Position numbers and translations under genes: made by a program | Assembly (NCBI GenBank): GCA_036505635.1 | Contig: DASXTC010000059.1 | Coordinates: 9,513-73,512, forward strand | DNA length: 64,000 bases | Direction: 5' to 3' | DNA from: DASXTC01 sp036505635 | GTDB taxonomy: Bacteria; Acidobacteriota; Polarisedimenticolia; JACPZX01; DASXTC01 | Notes under the pieces: model-generated | Database searches by the model: none | Seen by the model: the letters and a program-made list of their open reading frames with translations, nothing else | What the model was told of the DNA's origin: nothing | In this document: positions 8,003 through 16,462 of the stretch, one piece after another | Layout of the letters: each line of letters starts with the position of its first letter | Position numbering within the stretch: position 1 is the stretch's first letter

Positions 8003-9024
8003 TCGCGCAGGCTCCGGCCGGTGTGGCGCAGGAAGAGGTTCTCGAGGCTGGGCGCGGAGATGTGAACGTCGAGGATCTCGACTCCGTGTTCGGCCGCCCG
8101 GCCCACGATCAGCGGGATGAGCGGGCCCCCGCGATCGGCGTAGAGATCCACCGTCGAGTCGGGAGCGGGACGCACCTCGGTCACCCCCGGCACCGACGCC
8201 AGATTCTCGAGGAAGGCCGGCGTCCCCTTCTCGAACTTGAGCCGGATGAGGAACCCGCCCGGCACCGAGCGCTTCAGCTCGTCTGGAGTCCCCAGCGCGA
8301 TCATCCTGCCATGATCGATGATCGCGAGCCGGTGGCAGAGGCTGTCGGCCTCCTCCATGTTGTGGGTGCAGAGCAGGATGGTCCTGCCGCGGGCGTTGTA
8401 CTCGCGGATGATCTCCCAGAGGAGCAGACGCGTCTGCGGATCGAGGCCCGCGCTCGGCTCGTCGAGAAAGAGAACCTGGGGGTCGTGCATCATGGCGCGC
8501 GCGATCGAGAGACGTTGGAGCATCCCACCGGAGAACCCCAGGACGAGCTGGTCCGCCCGATCGGTGAGCTTGAATCGTTCCAGCATCTCCTGCGCGAGAC
8601 GCGCGCGCTCGACCGAGGCGATGCCGAAGTAGGCGGCGTGGAACATCAGGATCTCGCGGCACGTCAGGCCCAGGTCGAGGTTGGGACGCTGGGGAACGAG
8701 ACCGATGAGGCGCTTGACCGCCACGCGCTCGCGCCAGACGCTGTGTGCGCCGATCCAGACCTCGCCCGAGGTGGGCCGCACCCGCGTGGTCAGCACTCCG
8801 ACGGTGGTGGACTTGCCCGCTCCGTTGGGGCCGAGGAGCCCGAAGATCTCCCCCGGCCTCACCTCGAGCGAGATGCCGTCCAGCGCGATGATCTCGATCT
8901 TCGCCTTGTCGCGCGGGCCCGGGCCGCGCGTGGGAGTCAAGGCGGTGCCGCGGATCGCCGCGGCCGCCGGCGGCGCCGACGTGTATACCTTCCTGAGGTT
9001 CTCGGTGCGAAGGCCGACGCTCAT
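7999..9024 (-). CDS. ABC transporter ATP-binding protein
   Basis: A 341-residue ATPase with Walker A GPNGAGKST, signature LGFSGGMLQRLSIARA, Walker B VLFLDEPSAGLD and the H-loop CTHNMEEAD. It has about 40 extra residues before the core beta-strand (Pro/Ala-rich, charged), and a C-terminal extension of about 90 residues after the ATPase core, as in DrrA/CcmA-type exporters. It pairs with the downstream ABC-2 permease (ATGA overlap). It starts 19 bp after mqnC in the same direction, so it is probably in the mqnE-mqnC operon; whether it has any link with menaquinone is unknown. Confidence 0.93.
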   Translation of the reverse strand: MSVGLRTENLRKVYTSAPPAAAAIRGTALTPTRGPGPRDKAKIEIIALDGISLEVRPGEIFGLLGPNGAGKSTTVGVLTTRVRPTSGEVWIGAHSVWRERVAVKRLIGLVPQRPNLDLGLTCREILMFHAAYFGIASVERARLAQEMLERFKLTDRADQLVLGFSGGMLQRLSIARAMMHDPQVLFLDEPSAGLDPQTRLLLWEIIREYNARGRTILLCTHNMEEADSLCHRLAIIDHGRMIALGTPDELKRSVPGGFLIRLKFEKGTPAFLENLASVPGVTEVRPAPDSTVDLYADRGGPLIPLIVGRAAEHGVEILDVHISAPSLENLFLRHTGRSLRE

Positions 9025-9043
9025 CGGATCCCCGTGGCCCGGC

Positions 9044-10222
9044 TCAATTGACGTCGGAGAGCGGACGGGCCGGCTCCAGGGGCCGGCCGGCCACGATGGC
9101 CGGCGCCATCCCTCTGGCGATCAGGCGCCGCGCGGAGGCCGGGGCGCGATAGGGCCCGAGGATCCTGTAGTTCGTGTCGCGAAGCACCGGCGTGAAGCCG
9201 GCGTCACGGATCAGGCGCTCCATCTCGGGGATGTCCATGCGGTGAGTGGTTCCCGCGGCGGAGACGACGTTCTCCTCGATCACCGTCGAGCCGAAGTCGT
9301 TCACGCCGAAACGCAGGCTCACCTGCGCGATCTTCGGGCCCTGCGTCACCCAGGAGGCCTGTATCGATCGGATGCCGTCGAGGTAGATGCGGGCGATCGC
9401 CACCGTGCGCAGGTAGTCGAATGCCGAGGCCTTTTTCACCTCGGGCATCTCGGTCAGCTCGGGCTGGAACGACCACGGGATGAAGCTGTTGAACCCGCCC
9501 GTCTCGTCCTGCAGCCGCCGCAGCCGGTCGAGGTGCTCGACGCGCTCCTCGAGCGTCTCGACCGATCCGTACATCATCGTCGCCGATGTCCGGATCCCGA
9601 GCCGGTGGCACGTCCGCATGAATTCGATCCACTCGTCGGCCATGTCCTTGCCGGGCGCAAGTATCTTTCGGACCCGGTCGGCGAGGATCTCGCCGCCGGC
9701 CCCAGGCACGGTGTCGAGCCCCGCCTCCCGGAGCATCGCGAGGCACCGCTCAAGCGTGAGCGAGGAGATGTGGGCAATGTAGATGATCTCCGCGGGCGAC
9801 AGCCCGTGGATGTGGACGTCCCAGTTGGACTTGATCCAGCGGAAGGTCTCGAGATAGTAGTCGAGCTTGAGCGAGGGGTTCAGCCCCCCCTGAAAGAGCA
9901 CCTCGCGGCCCCCCAGGTCGACCAGCTCCTGGATCTTGCGGCCGATCTCGTCGCGGTCGAGCGTGTAGCCCTCGTCCGAACCCGGCGGGCGATAGAACGC
10001 GCAGAACTTGCAGCGGACCCAGCAGACGTTCGTGTAGTTGAGGTTGCGGCCGATCACGTAGGTGACGGCCGGCTCGGGCCAGAGCCTCCATCGCACCGCA
10101 TCGGCCATTCCGCCCAGGGCCGGCAGATCCGGGTGCTCGAAGAGACGCGCCGCGTCATCGCGCGAGATGCGCCGTCCCGAGAGGACCTTCTCCTGGATGG
10201 CGGCGATGCTTCCCGATGCCAT
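9044..10222 (-). CDS. mqnC: Cyclic dehypoxanthine futalosine synthase (radical SAM)
   Basis: MqnC converts dehypoxanthine futalosine to its cyclic form in the futalosine menaquinone pathway. The 392-residue protein has the CX3CX2C cluster motif at Cys67, Cys71 and Cys74 (VCWVRCKFCAFYRPPGSDEGYTL) and the family's LFQGGLNPSLKLDYYLETFRWIK and ETGGFNSFIPWSFQP segments. Its GSDEGY sequence after the cluster and GLNP distinguish it from MqnE. The ATG overlaps the TGA of mqnE by one base (TGATG), so the two are coupled. A much longer frame is open upstream, but that part is antisense to real genes. The enzyme is cytoplasmic and oxygen-sensitive. Confidence 0.95.
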   Translation of the reverse strand: MASGSIAAIQEKVLSGRRISRDDAARLFEHPDLPALGGMADAVRWRLWPEPAVTYVIGRNLNYTNVCWVRCKFCAFYRPPGSDEGYTLDRDEIGRKIQELVDLGGREVLFQGGLNPSLKLDYYLETFRWIKSNWDVHIHGLSPAEIIYIAHISSLTLERCLAMLREAGLDTVPGAGGEILADRVRKILAPGKDMADEWIEFMRTCHRLGIRTSATMMYGSVETLEERVEHLDRLRRLQDETGGFNSFIPWSFQPELTEMPEVKKASAFDYLRTVAIARIYLDGIRSIQASWVTQGPKIAQVSLRFGVNDFGSTVIEENVVSAAGTTHRMDIPEMERLIRDAGFTPVLRDTNYRILGPYRAPASARRLIARGMAPAIVAGRPLEPARPLSDVN

Positions 10223-11331
10223 CAGACCGCCACTTCCACCGGCCGCGCGACGGGCCGGTAGAGCGGATCCCGCTCCACGGGCAGACGACCGGCCTCGTGG
10301 ATGAGATCTACGAGCCGGGTGCGGGTCAGTCCCTGGGGCGTACGCGCGCCCGCCGCGTGGGTGATCTCCTCGCGGATGATCGTGCCGTCCATGTCGTCGG
10401 CCCCGTACCAGAGGCTCACCTGCGAGATCTGCGGCGAGACCATGATCCAGAAGCTCTTGATGTGATCGAAGTTGTCGAGCATGAGCCGGGCGACCGCTAT
10501 CTGCTTCAGATCGTCCAGCCCGGTGGTCTGCGGCAGATCCGCCAGCTCGGTGTTCTCGGGGTGGAAGGCCAGGGGAATGAAGGTGAGGAAGCCCCCCGTC
10601 TCGTCCTGGAGCTCCCGCAGCCGCAGGAGGTGATCCACGCGTTCGGCGTGAGTCTCGATGTGTCCATAGAGCATCGTCGCGTTGGAACGCAGCCCCGCCC
10701 GGTGGGCCGAGCGTGACATCTCCAGCCATTCGGCGGGTGTCTGTTTCAGATGGAACAACTCCGCGTGAACCCTTTCGGAGAGGACCTCGGCCCCCCCGCC
10801 AGGAAGCGATCCGAGCCCCGCCTCCTTCAGCTCCTCCCAGACCCGCGGGAGGGGTTTCTTCGCCACGCGCACGATCTCGGCGATCTCGATCATGGTGTAG
10901 GCCTTCACCATGACGTCGGGGCGAACCGATTTGACCGCGCGGATGATGTCGAGATAGTACTCGTAAGGGAGGCGCGGATTGATCCCGGCAACCATGTGTA
11001 TCTCGGTGATCGGCTCCTGGATCTGCTCCTCGACCCGGCGGCGGACGTCCTCGGGGGACAAGGTGTAGCCGGCCGGGTCGTTCATGCGCACGTAGAAGGC
11101 GCAGAACTTGCAGTCCTTGTTGCAGACGTTGGTGTAGTTGATGTGCTGATTGCGGACGTAATAGCAGACGTTGCCGTTTCGCCGCTCCCGGACGATGTTG
11201 GCCAGGTGCCCGAGGACGTTGATGTCCGGGCAGGCGTACAGGGCGAGCCCGTCGTCGCCGCTCAGCCGGTGCCCTTCGAGCACCTTGCGATGGACCCCCT
11301 CCAGCCCGGCCCGCGAGATTGCCGCCTGCAC
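10222..11331 (-). CDS. mqnE: Aminofutalosine synthase (radical SAM)
   Basis: MqnE joins SAM-derived adenosyl to 3-enolpyruvylbenzoate to form aminofutalosine, the first radical SAM step of menaquinone synthesis by the futalosine route. The 369-residue protein carries Cys70, Cys74 and Cys77 (NVCNKDCKFCAFYVR) and the family motifs EIHMVAGINPRLPYEYYLD and LFHLKQTPAEW. The GTG start has AAGGAGG nine bases upstream. It heads a four-gene minus-strand operon with mqnC and an ABC exporter. MqnA, MqnB and MqnD are not in the window. The UbiD-like gene about 3.5 kb away on the same strand may supply the final decarboxylation. Confidence 0.95.
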   Translation of the reverse strand: MQAAISRAGLEGVHRKVLEGHRLSGDDGLALYACPDINVLGHLANIVRERRNGNVCYYVRNQHINYTNVCNKDCKFCAFYVRMNDPAGYTLSPEDVRRRVEEQIQEPITEIHMVAGINPRLPYEYYLDIIRAVKSVRPDVMVKAYTMIEIAEIVRVAKKPLPRVWEELKEAGLGSLPGGGAEVLSERVHAELFHLKQTPAEWLEMSRSAHRAGLRSNATMLYGHIETHAERVDHLLRLRELQDETGGFLTFIPLAFHPENTELADLPQTTGLDDLKQIAVARLMLDNFDHIKSFWIMVSPQISQVSLWYGADDMDGTIIREEITHAAGARTPQGLTRTRLVDLIHEAGRLPVERDPLYRPVARPVEVAV

Positions 11332-11429
11332 CTCGTGCGCCCTCCTTTGAGACCGAGTCTGATGTTATCCCAGGGAAACCTGAAGGGTCCAGTGACCGGT
11401 CGACCTCCTGTAACGGGTAGCGCCCCAGG

Positions 11430-11459
11430 TTGACAGAGGGGGCAGGGAAAGCGTAGAAG
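11430..11459 (+). promoter_or_regulatory. Sigma-70-type promoter of the gamma-glutamyltransferase gene
   Basis: A perfect -35 TTGACA (11430-11435), an 18-nt spacer, and -10 TAGAAG (11454-11459). The -10 box ends 8 nt before the ATG at 11468, so the message would have almost no leader. Confidence 0.6.
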
Positions 11460-11467
11460 TACCCGAG

Positions 11468-13270
11468 ATGAGACATCACCTTCCGCTGCCGGCCGTGGCG
11501 CTGGCGGCCCTCGTGGCTCTGGGCGCATCCGTCGAACAGGTCCCCCCCGGCAAGGTCTTCCGACCGGTGGTGAGGGGCCTCCACGGAGCCGTGGCCGCGG
11601 GCAATCCCATGACGGTGGAGGCGGGCCTGAGGATGCTTCGCGGCGGGGGCAACGCCGTGGACGCGGGCGTGGCCGCGACCTTCGCGGCGGCCGTCACGGA
11701 GTTCTCGCACTTCGGGATGGGCGGCGAGGCCTCGATCCTCATCTATCTCCAGAAACCGGATCGCGTCGTGGCGGTGAACGCGGATGGCCCCGCGCCCATG
11801 CTGGCCACCCCCGATCTCTACCTGGAGAAGGGGGGGATCCCGGCGACGGGGATTCTCTCGGCCACGGTGCCCGCGGCGGTGGACGGGCTCCTTCTGGCGC
11901 TGCGTGAGCACGGCACCCTGCGCTTCGAGGAGGTGATCCAGCCGGCCATCGAGTACGCCGACGGCTTCCCGATGAGCGAGTTTCTCTCGTCCGTGATCGC
12001 CTCGCGCGCCGAAGCGATCAGGCAGATGCCCGGCAGCGCGGCAGTCTTCCTTCCCGGTGGCGCCGCTCCCCGGCCCGGCGAGGTCTTCCGCCAGCCCGAT
12101 CTCGCGCGCACGCTGCGCGGCATGGCGGCGGCCGAGAGGGAGGCGGGCCGGAAGGGACGCGAGGCGGGCATCGACGCCGTACGCGACCACTTCTACCGCG
12201 GACCGATCGCCGCCGCGATCGGTGCGGCGAGCGAGAGGGCCGGGGGGCTCCTTCGCGCGGCGGACCTGGCGGCCTACCACGCGCGGCTCGAGCCGTCCGT
12301 GTCGGTGCCGTACCGGGGATGGGAGGTCCACAAGGTCGGCTTCTGGAGCCAGGGGCCGGCGATGCTCGAGACGCTGAACATCCTGGAGGGATATCCCCTC
12401 AAGGGGATGGGGCTCAACTCGGCCGACTATGTCCACACCGTGGTCGAGGCGATGAAACTTGCCTTCGCGGATCGCGATCGCTACTACGGAGACCCGGCCT
12501 TCGTGCACGTGCCGGCGGAGGCCCTGCTGTCGAAGACCTACGCGGAGAAACGACGGGCGCTCATCGACAAGGATCGCGCGAGCCTGCGGATCCGGCCGGG
12601 CGATCCCGGCGAGCTGGGGATGGCGTCCGGGGCGAAGGCGATGCCCGGCCTCACGGGCCCGCCGGCCCCGCCCGACCATGCCCCGCTCGGCACGACCTGC
12701 ATCAACATCGTGGACGCTCAGGGAAACCTCTGGTCGGCCACGCCGAGCGGCGCGTGGCTCCCTTCGGTCGTCGCGGGGGAGACGGGGATCCCATTGTCCC
12801 AGAGGATGCAGGCCTTCAGCCTCGCTCCCGGGCACGCGAACCGGCTGGCGCCGGGCAAGCTGCCCCGGTACACGCTGACGCCCACCATCGCACGCAGGCC
12901 CGGCGAGCGCCCTTCGCTGGCCTTCAGCACGCCGGGGCTCGACGTACAGGATCAGACGCTCCTCCAGGTCTTCCTCAACATCGCCGAGTTCGGCATGACG
13001 CTGCAGGAGGCGGTCGAGGCGCCGCGGTTCGACTCGCTTCATCTGGAGGAGACCTTCGATCAACACCGCGTGGTGCCGGGCGGCCTGAGGATCGAAGGGC
13101 GCGTGCCCGACGACGTGATCGCCGTTCTGCGCGAGCGTGGCCACGTCATCGAGCTTCTGGGCGCCTGGGCGCACGCCAGCGCGCCGACGATCGTGTCGAT
13201 CAATCGTGAAAACGGCGTCCTGTCGGCCGCGGCCGACCCGCGCCGGGACCGTTACGCCTTCGCCTACTGA
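11468..13270 (+). CDS. ggt: Gamma-glutamyltransferase family protein
   Basis: A 600-residue periplasmic Ntn-hydrolase that would cleave or transfer the gamma-glutamyl group of glutathione and related compounds. It has a signal peptide (residues 1-20), the MLRRGGNAVDAGVAATFA-like N-terminal region with FSHFGMGGEASILIY, and autocleavage at the Thr of PLGTTCINIVDAQGN (Thr409, the new N-terminal nucleophile). The usual TTHxSVVD reads TTCINIVD, and the small subunit lacks the classic PLSSMSP oxyanion motif (here GIPLSQRMQAF). This places it in the wider GGT-like branch, so the substrate may be another gamma-glutamyl or acyl amide compound. It is followed after 9 bp by a macrodomain gene. Confidence 0.85.
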   Translation: MRHHLPLPAVALAALVALGASVEQVPPGKVFRPVVRGLHGAVAAGNPMTVEAGLRMLRGGGNAVDAGVAATFAAAVTEFSHFGMGGEASILIYLQKPDRVVAVNADGPAPMLATPDLYLEKGGIPATGILSATVPAAVDGLLLALREHGTLRFEEVIQPAIEYADGFPMSEFLSSVIASRAEAIRQMPGSAAVFLPGGAAPRPGEVFRQPDLARTLRGMAAAEREAGRKGREAGIDAVRDHFYRGPIAAAIGAASERAGGLLRAADLAAYHARLEPSVSVPYRGWEVHKVGFWSQGPAMLETLNILEGYPLKGMGLNSADYVHTVVEAMKLAFADRDRYYGDPAFVHVPAEALLSKTYAEKRRALIDKDRASLRIRPGDPGELGMASGAKAMPGLTGPPAPPDHAPLGTTCINIVDAQGNLWSATPSGAWLPSVVAGETGIPLSQRMQAFSLAPGHANRLAPGKLPRYTLTPTIARRPGERPSLAFSTPGLDVQDQTLLQVFLNIAEFGMTLQEAVEAPRFDSLHLEETFDQHRVVPGGLRIEGRVPDDVIAVLRERGHVIELLGAWAHASAPTIVSINRENGVLSAAADPRRDRYAFAY

Positions 13271-13279
13271 GGAGCATCG

Positions 13280-13837
13280 ATGATGAAGGTCGCCGTCGTA
13301 GGCTCGACGCTGGAGCTGCTGGAAGGGGACATCACCCAACAGGAAGTCGACGCGATCGTCAACGCCGCGAACTCGCAACTGGCTGGGGGAGGCGGAGTGG
13401 ACGGCGCGATCCACAAGGCGGGCGGGCCGGCGATCATGATCGAGTGCCGCAAGATTGGCGGCTGCCCCACGGGCCAGGCGGTCGCCACGACCGCGGGGGC
13501 GCTCGCCGCCACGCACGTCATCCATGCGGTCGGTCCGGTCTACCGTGACGGCATGCAGGGAGAGCCGGAGCTTCTGGCGAACGCCTACCGCAGCGCGTTT
13601 CAGGCGGCGGCCGATCTGGGGGACAAGACGATCGCGACGCCCTCCCTGAGCACCGGCGCCTTCGGCTACCCGCTCGATCCGGCGGCGCGGATCGCCGTGG
13701 GGGTCGCTCTCGAATGCCTGACGAGCCATCCCAACGTGTCGCTGATCCGTTTCGTCCTGCGCGGCAACGAGGCGTACAGCGCCTACTGCAGGGCGCTCGA
13801 GGAGATGGCCCCCACGCAGAGGCTCAACCGTCTGTGA
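13280..13837 (+). CDS. Macrodomain protein (O-acetyl-ADP-ribose deacetylase type)
   Basis: A 185-residue single-domain macrodomain. It binds ADP-ribose and probably hydrolyses O-acetyl-ADP-ribose or removes ADP-ribose from proteins. The motifs are EGDITQQEVDAIVNAANSQL, GGGGVDGAIHKAGG (with the catalytic-site Asn and Asp), ATHVIHAVGPVY, and IATPSLSTGAFGYPLDPAA, matching the MacroD/YmdB type. The ATG at 13280 has GAGGAGC upstream. It lies 9 bp after the GGT gene, so the two are probably co-transcribed, although no functional link is known. It converges with the HprK-like gene (7 bp between stops). Confidence 0.92.
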   Translation: MMKVAVVGSTLELLEGDITQQEVDAIVNAANSQLAGGGGVDGAIHKAGGPAIMIECRKIGGCPTGQAVATTAGALAATHVIHAVGPVYRDGMQGEPELLANAYRSAFQAAADLGDKTIATPSLSTGAFGYPLDPAARIAVGVALECLTSHPNVSLIRFVLRGNEAYSAYCRALEEMAPTQRLNRL

Positions 13838-13844
13838 CGCCGGT

Positions 13845-14819
13845 TCAGATGCCCGCCGACTCGATCGCGTCCCAGTACGAGTCGTCCTCCATCCGGAAGC
13901 GAAGGGCGTGGATCGGGAAGGCGGCCAGCGCCTTCTCGACGCGGGCAAACAGCGACGGATCGGCGCCAAGCTGATCGACCACGAAGGGGAGATTGGCGAT
14001 CGCGTCGGCCATCGCGTTGCCCGGCTCCATCGGCTCCACCGCCGCGGGCTCCCCCGGCCCCGCCTTGCGCAGACGGAATCCCGCGGCGACCGGGTAGCGC
14101 CCGAAGACCGGCTTGCCCCCCTCGTAGGTCCCGCGGAAGGGGGCCCCCACTACCTCCAGCCGGCCCCCTTCGTCCGGCAGGATCAGCGTGAGGTCGTCGC
14201 TGACGACGTGGCCGCGCCGCGAGCGCTCCGACAGCGTCGACTTGCCGGAGCCTGACTGGCCGAAGAACAGGTAGGCGCGACCGTCCTTGACGATCGAGGC
14301 GCTGTGGATGAGCAGACCGCCCCGCGCCGACGCGAGCCAGGCGATGGCCACGCGCAGCACGTTCTCGGCCGCACGCTCCACGGGCTCGTACTCACCCTGC
14401 GAAAGGAGCGCCTGCCCGCGCCCGCCCCTGGTCGAGAAGGACGCCGCCAGGCTGTAGGTCGAGACCCGCACCCTGTGGTGGCCGGTGGCGGCCGCCTCGG
14501 GCTCCACCTCCAGAAAGACCGGGTTGTACTCCACCACGCCGGCGGCGGGCGGCTCGATGAAGTAGTCGAGCTGGGCGCGGGAGGTCGACAGCATGAGAGT
14601 GCAAGGGGCCGGGTCGGAGGTCGTGTCGCGCGCGTAGCCGCGGTAGCGGTGGAGGAAGGCGGCGTGCCAGACGTCATCCATCCCGTCGAGCCTGACCGAC
14701 AGGCCCGGCAGCTCGAGCGCCGCGCTGCGAAAGCCCAGCGGCTTCCAGAGGCCCGAGAAGAACTTCTGCTCCGGCGGCCGGCCCTGGCGCCTCTGAGCGC
14801 CGGAGCGGTTCGAGCTCAC
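13845..14819 (-). CDS. HprK-like serine kinase/phosphorylase-fold protein
   Basis: A 324-residue protein whose C-terminal half has the HPr-kinase/PEP-carboxykinase fold: SASIVKDGRAYLFFGQSGSGKST (Walker A at about residues 186-194), GHVVSDDLTLIL with the acidic catalytic pair, and APFRGTYEGGKPVFGRYPV. The N-terminal half is unrecognised. Stand-alone HprK-like proteins of this sort occur in Proteobacteria and related phyla, often beside PqqD-like or sulfotransferase genes; neither is here. The GTG start overlaps the TGA of the UbiD-like gene (GTGA), implying translational coupling. The target could be a small molecule or a protein serine. Confidence 0.75.
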   Translation of the reverse strand: MSSNRSGAQRRQGRPPEQKFFSGLWKPLGFRSAALELPGLSVRLDGMDDVWHAAFLHRYRGYARDTTSDPAPCTLMLSTSRAQLDYFIEPPAAGVVEYNPVFLEVEPEAAATGHHRVRVSTYSLAASFSTRGGRGQALLSQGEYEPVERAAENVLRVAIAWLASARGGLLIHSASIVKDGRAYLFFGQSGSGKSTLSERSRRGHVVSDDLTLILPDEGGRLEVVGAPFRGTYEGGKPVFGRYPVAAGFRLRKAGPGEPAAVEPMEPGNAMADAIANLPFVVDQLGADPSLFARVEKALAAFPIHALRFRMEDDSYWDAIESAGI

Positions 14820-16297
14820 CCGCGCCTTCCCACCGCAGGGCCGAGGCCGAGCCTCGGCCAGAGCGCGTCGACCTTCCTGACCACCCCGGGGTCCATCGTG
14901 ATGATGGGGGGCCACACGCCGGTGAACCCCTCCTCCTTCATCTTGCGCGTCGCGTCGATCCCCAGCTTGCCGCCATAGGCGGGGGCCGAGCCCGCGAAGT
15001 CGAGCACGTCGAGCGGTCCCTCGCTCACCACGATGTCGCGTCTGGCGTCAATGTGGGTGCCGACGCGCCAGACCAGCTCCGCCGGGTTGCGGATGTCGCA
15101 GTCGGAGTCAACCACGACGACGACCTTCGTGAACATGAGCTGGCCCAGCCCCCAGACCGCGTGGATCACCTTGCGTCCGTGTCCCGGGTATCTCTTGTCG
15201 ATCTTCAGGATGGCGAGATTGTGGAAGATCCCCTCCGGGGGCAGCCACATGTCGACCACCTCGGGCAGGACCTTCCGCACCAACGGCAGGAAGATCCTCT
15301 CGGTGGCCAGCCCGAGCCAGGCGTCCTCCATCGGCGGGCGTCCCACGATGATCGTGGGATAGATCGGTTCGCGCCGGCGCGTCACCGCGGTGAGATGGAA
15401 GACCGGGTACTCGTCGGCCAGCGAGTAGAAGCCCGTGTGGTCCCCGAACGGCCCCTCCGTGCGGGACTCCGAGGGATCGACGTAACCCTCCAGCACGATC
15501 TCCGACGACGCCGGCACCTCCATCTCGATGGTGGCGCACCGGACCATCTCGACGCTCTTCTTCCGGATGAAGCCGGCCAGCATCAGCTCGTCGATCTCGG
15601 GGGGAAGCGGCGCCGTGGCCGCGTAGATGATCGATGGGTCGGTCCCAAGACAGATGGCGACCGGCATCCGCTCGCCGCGCTTGACCGCGGCGCGGAAATG
15701 CTCCGCGCCGCCCTTGTGAAGCTGCCAGTGCATCCCCAGGGTCCGGTCGTCGAATACCTGCAGCCGGTAGGTGCCGACGTTGCGCGTGCCCAGCTCGGGA
15801 TGTCGCGTGAAGACCACGGGCAACGTGATGTAGGGTCCCGCGTCCATCGGCCAGCACGTGATGATCGGCAGGTCGGCCAGCGTGGGCGCCTTCGTCTCGA
15901 TCAGCTCGTGACAGGCCGCGCGCGAGACGCTCCTGGGCTGCAACGCCGACAGACGCGCCACCTTCGGCAGCATCTGGATCTTGCCCATCAGGGTGTCGGG
16001 GATCTCCGGATCGAGGAACGAGGCGATCTCCGTAGCCAGGTCGTCGAGGCGCTCGACCTGAAGGGAGAGCTCCATCCGCCGCTCGGAGCCGAAGGTGTTG
16101 ATCAGGACCGGAATCCCATACCGGCCCCCGTCCGGCCGCGTGACGTGGGTGAAGAGCAGCGCCGGGCCGCCCGACTTGACCACTCGGTCGCAGATCTCCG
16201 CGATCTCGAGACGTGGCGAGACCGGCTCGTCGATGACCTTGAGCTCTCCGCGCTGCTTCAACGTCTCGACGAATTCCTGAAGGCTCTCGTAGGCCAC
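14816..16297 (-). CDS. UbiD-family decarboxylase, probably for menaquinone
   Basis: A 493-residue decarboxylase that would use prenylated FMN. Family motifs are ALLFTHV, GTYRLQVFDDRTLGMHWQLHKG, EVPASSEIVLEGYVDPSE, EGPFGDHTGFY (with catalytic Glu and Asp), and KVVVVVDSDCDIRNPAELVWR. It starts at GTG 16297, with GGAGGTGA about 10 bp upstream. UbiD-like enzymes act on the prenylated ring acid in ubiquinone and in the late futalosine pathway (MqnL). Because mqnE and mqnC are close by and no ubiquinone gene is visible, the menaquinone role is favoured but inferred. The matching UbiX-like flavin prenyltransferase is not in the window. It is coupled to the HprK-like kinase. Confidence 0.9.
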   Translation of the reverse strand: MAYESLQEFVETLKQRGELKVIDEPVSPRLEIAEICDRVVKSGGPALLFTHVTRPDGGRYGIPVLINTFGSERRMELSLQVERLDDLATEIASFLDPEIPDTLMGKIQMLPKVARLSALQPRSVSRAACHELIETKAPTLADLPIITCWPMDAGPYITLPVVFTRHPELGTRNVGTYRLQVFDDRTLGMHWQLHKGGAEHFRAAVKRGERMPVAICLGTDPSIIYAATAPLPPEIDELMLAGFIRKKSVEMVRCATIEMEVPASSEIVLEGYVDPSESRTEGPFGDHTGFYSLADEYPVFHLTAVTRRREPIYPTIIVGRPPMEDAWLGLATERIFLPLVRKVLPEVVDMWLPPEGIFHNLAILKIDKRYPGHGRKVIHAVWGLGQLMFTKVVVVVDSDCDIRNPAELVWRVGTHIDARRDIVVSEGPLDVLDFAGSAPAYGGKLGIDATRKMKEEGFTGVWPPIITMDPGVVRKVDALWPRLGLGPAVGRRG

Positions 16298-16403
16298 GAC
16301 CCATCACCTCCGACCGGGAGACGCTGCATCGCTCGTTCGTCAAGGTCTTCGCAACGGGCGCGCCGCGGCGCGAGCGGAGCGCGGCGGGGGCAAGAGCGGA
16401 CCC

Positions 16404-16422
16404 GTGGCGGCTCGACCGCCAC
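16404..16422 (-). terminator. Hairpin after the radical SAM gene
   Basis: GTGGCGG and CCGCCAC, perfect 7-bp arms around a 5-nt loop, 41 bp past the stop of the radical SAM gene and before the UbiD-like gene. No U run follows on the minus strand, so it could be a Rho-independent-like pause site or an attenuator rather than a classic terminator. Confidence 0.35.
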
Positions 16423-16462
16423 GCCGCCACTCAGGCGAGATGGCAGGTGTGGACGGCCCCCC

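Noticed and set aside
9044..13969. Very long open frame on the minus strand across mqnC, GGT and the macrodomain gene
   Set aside because: Only the mqnC part (9044-10222) is protein-like; the rest is antisense to well supported genes and only open because of high G+C.
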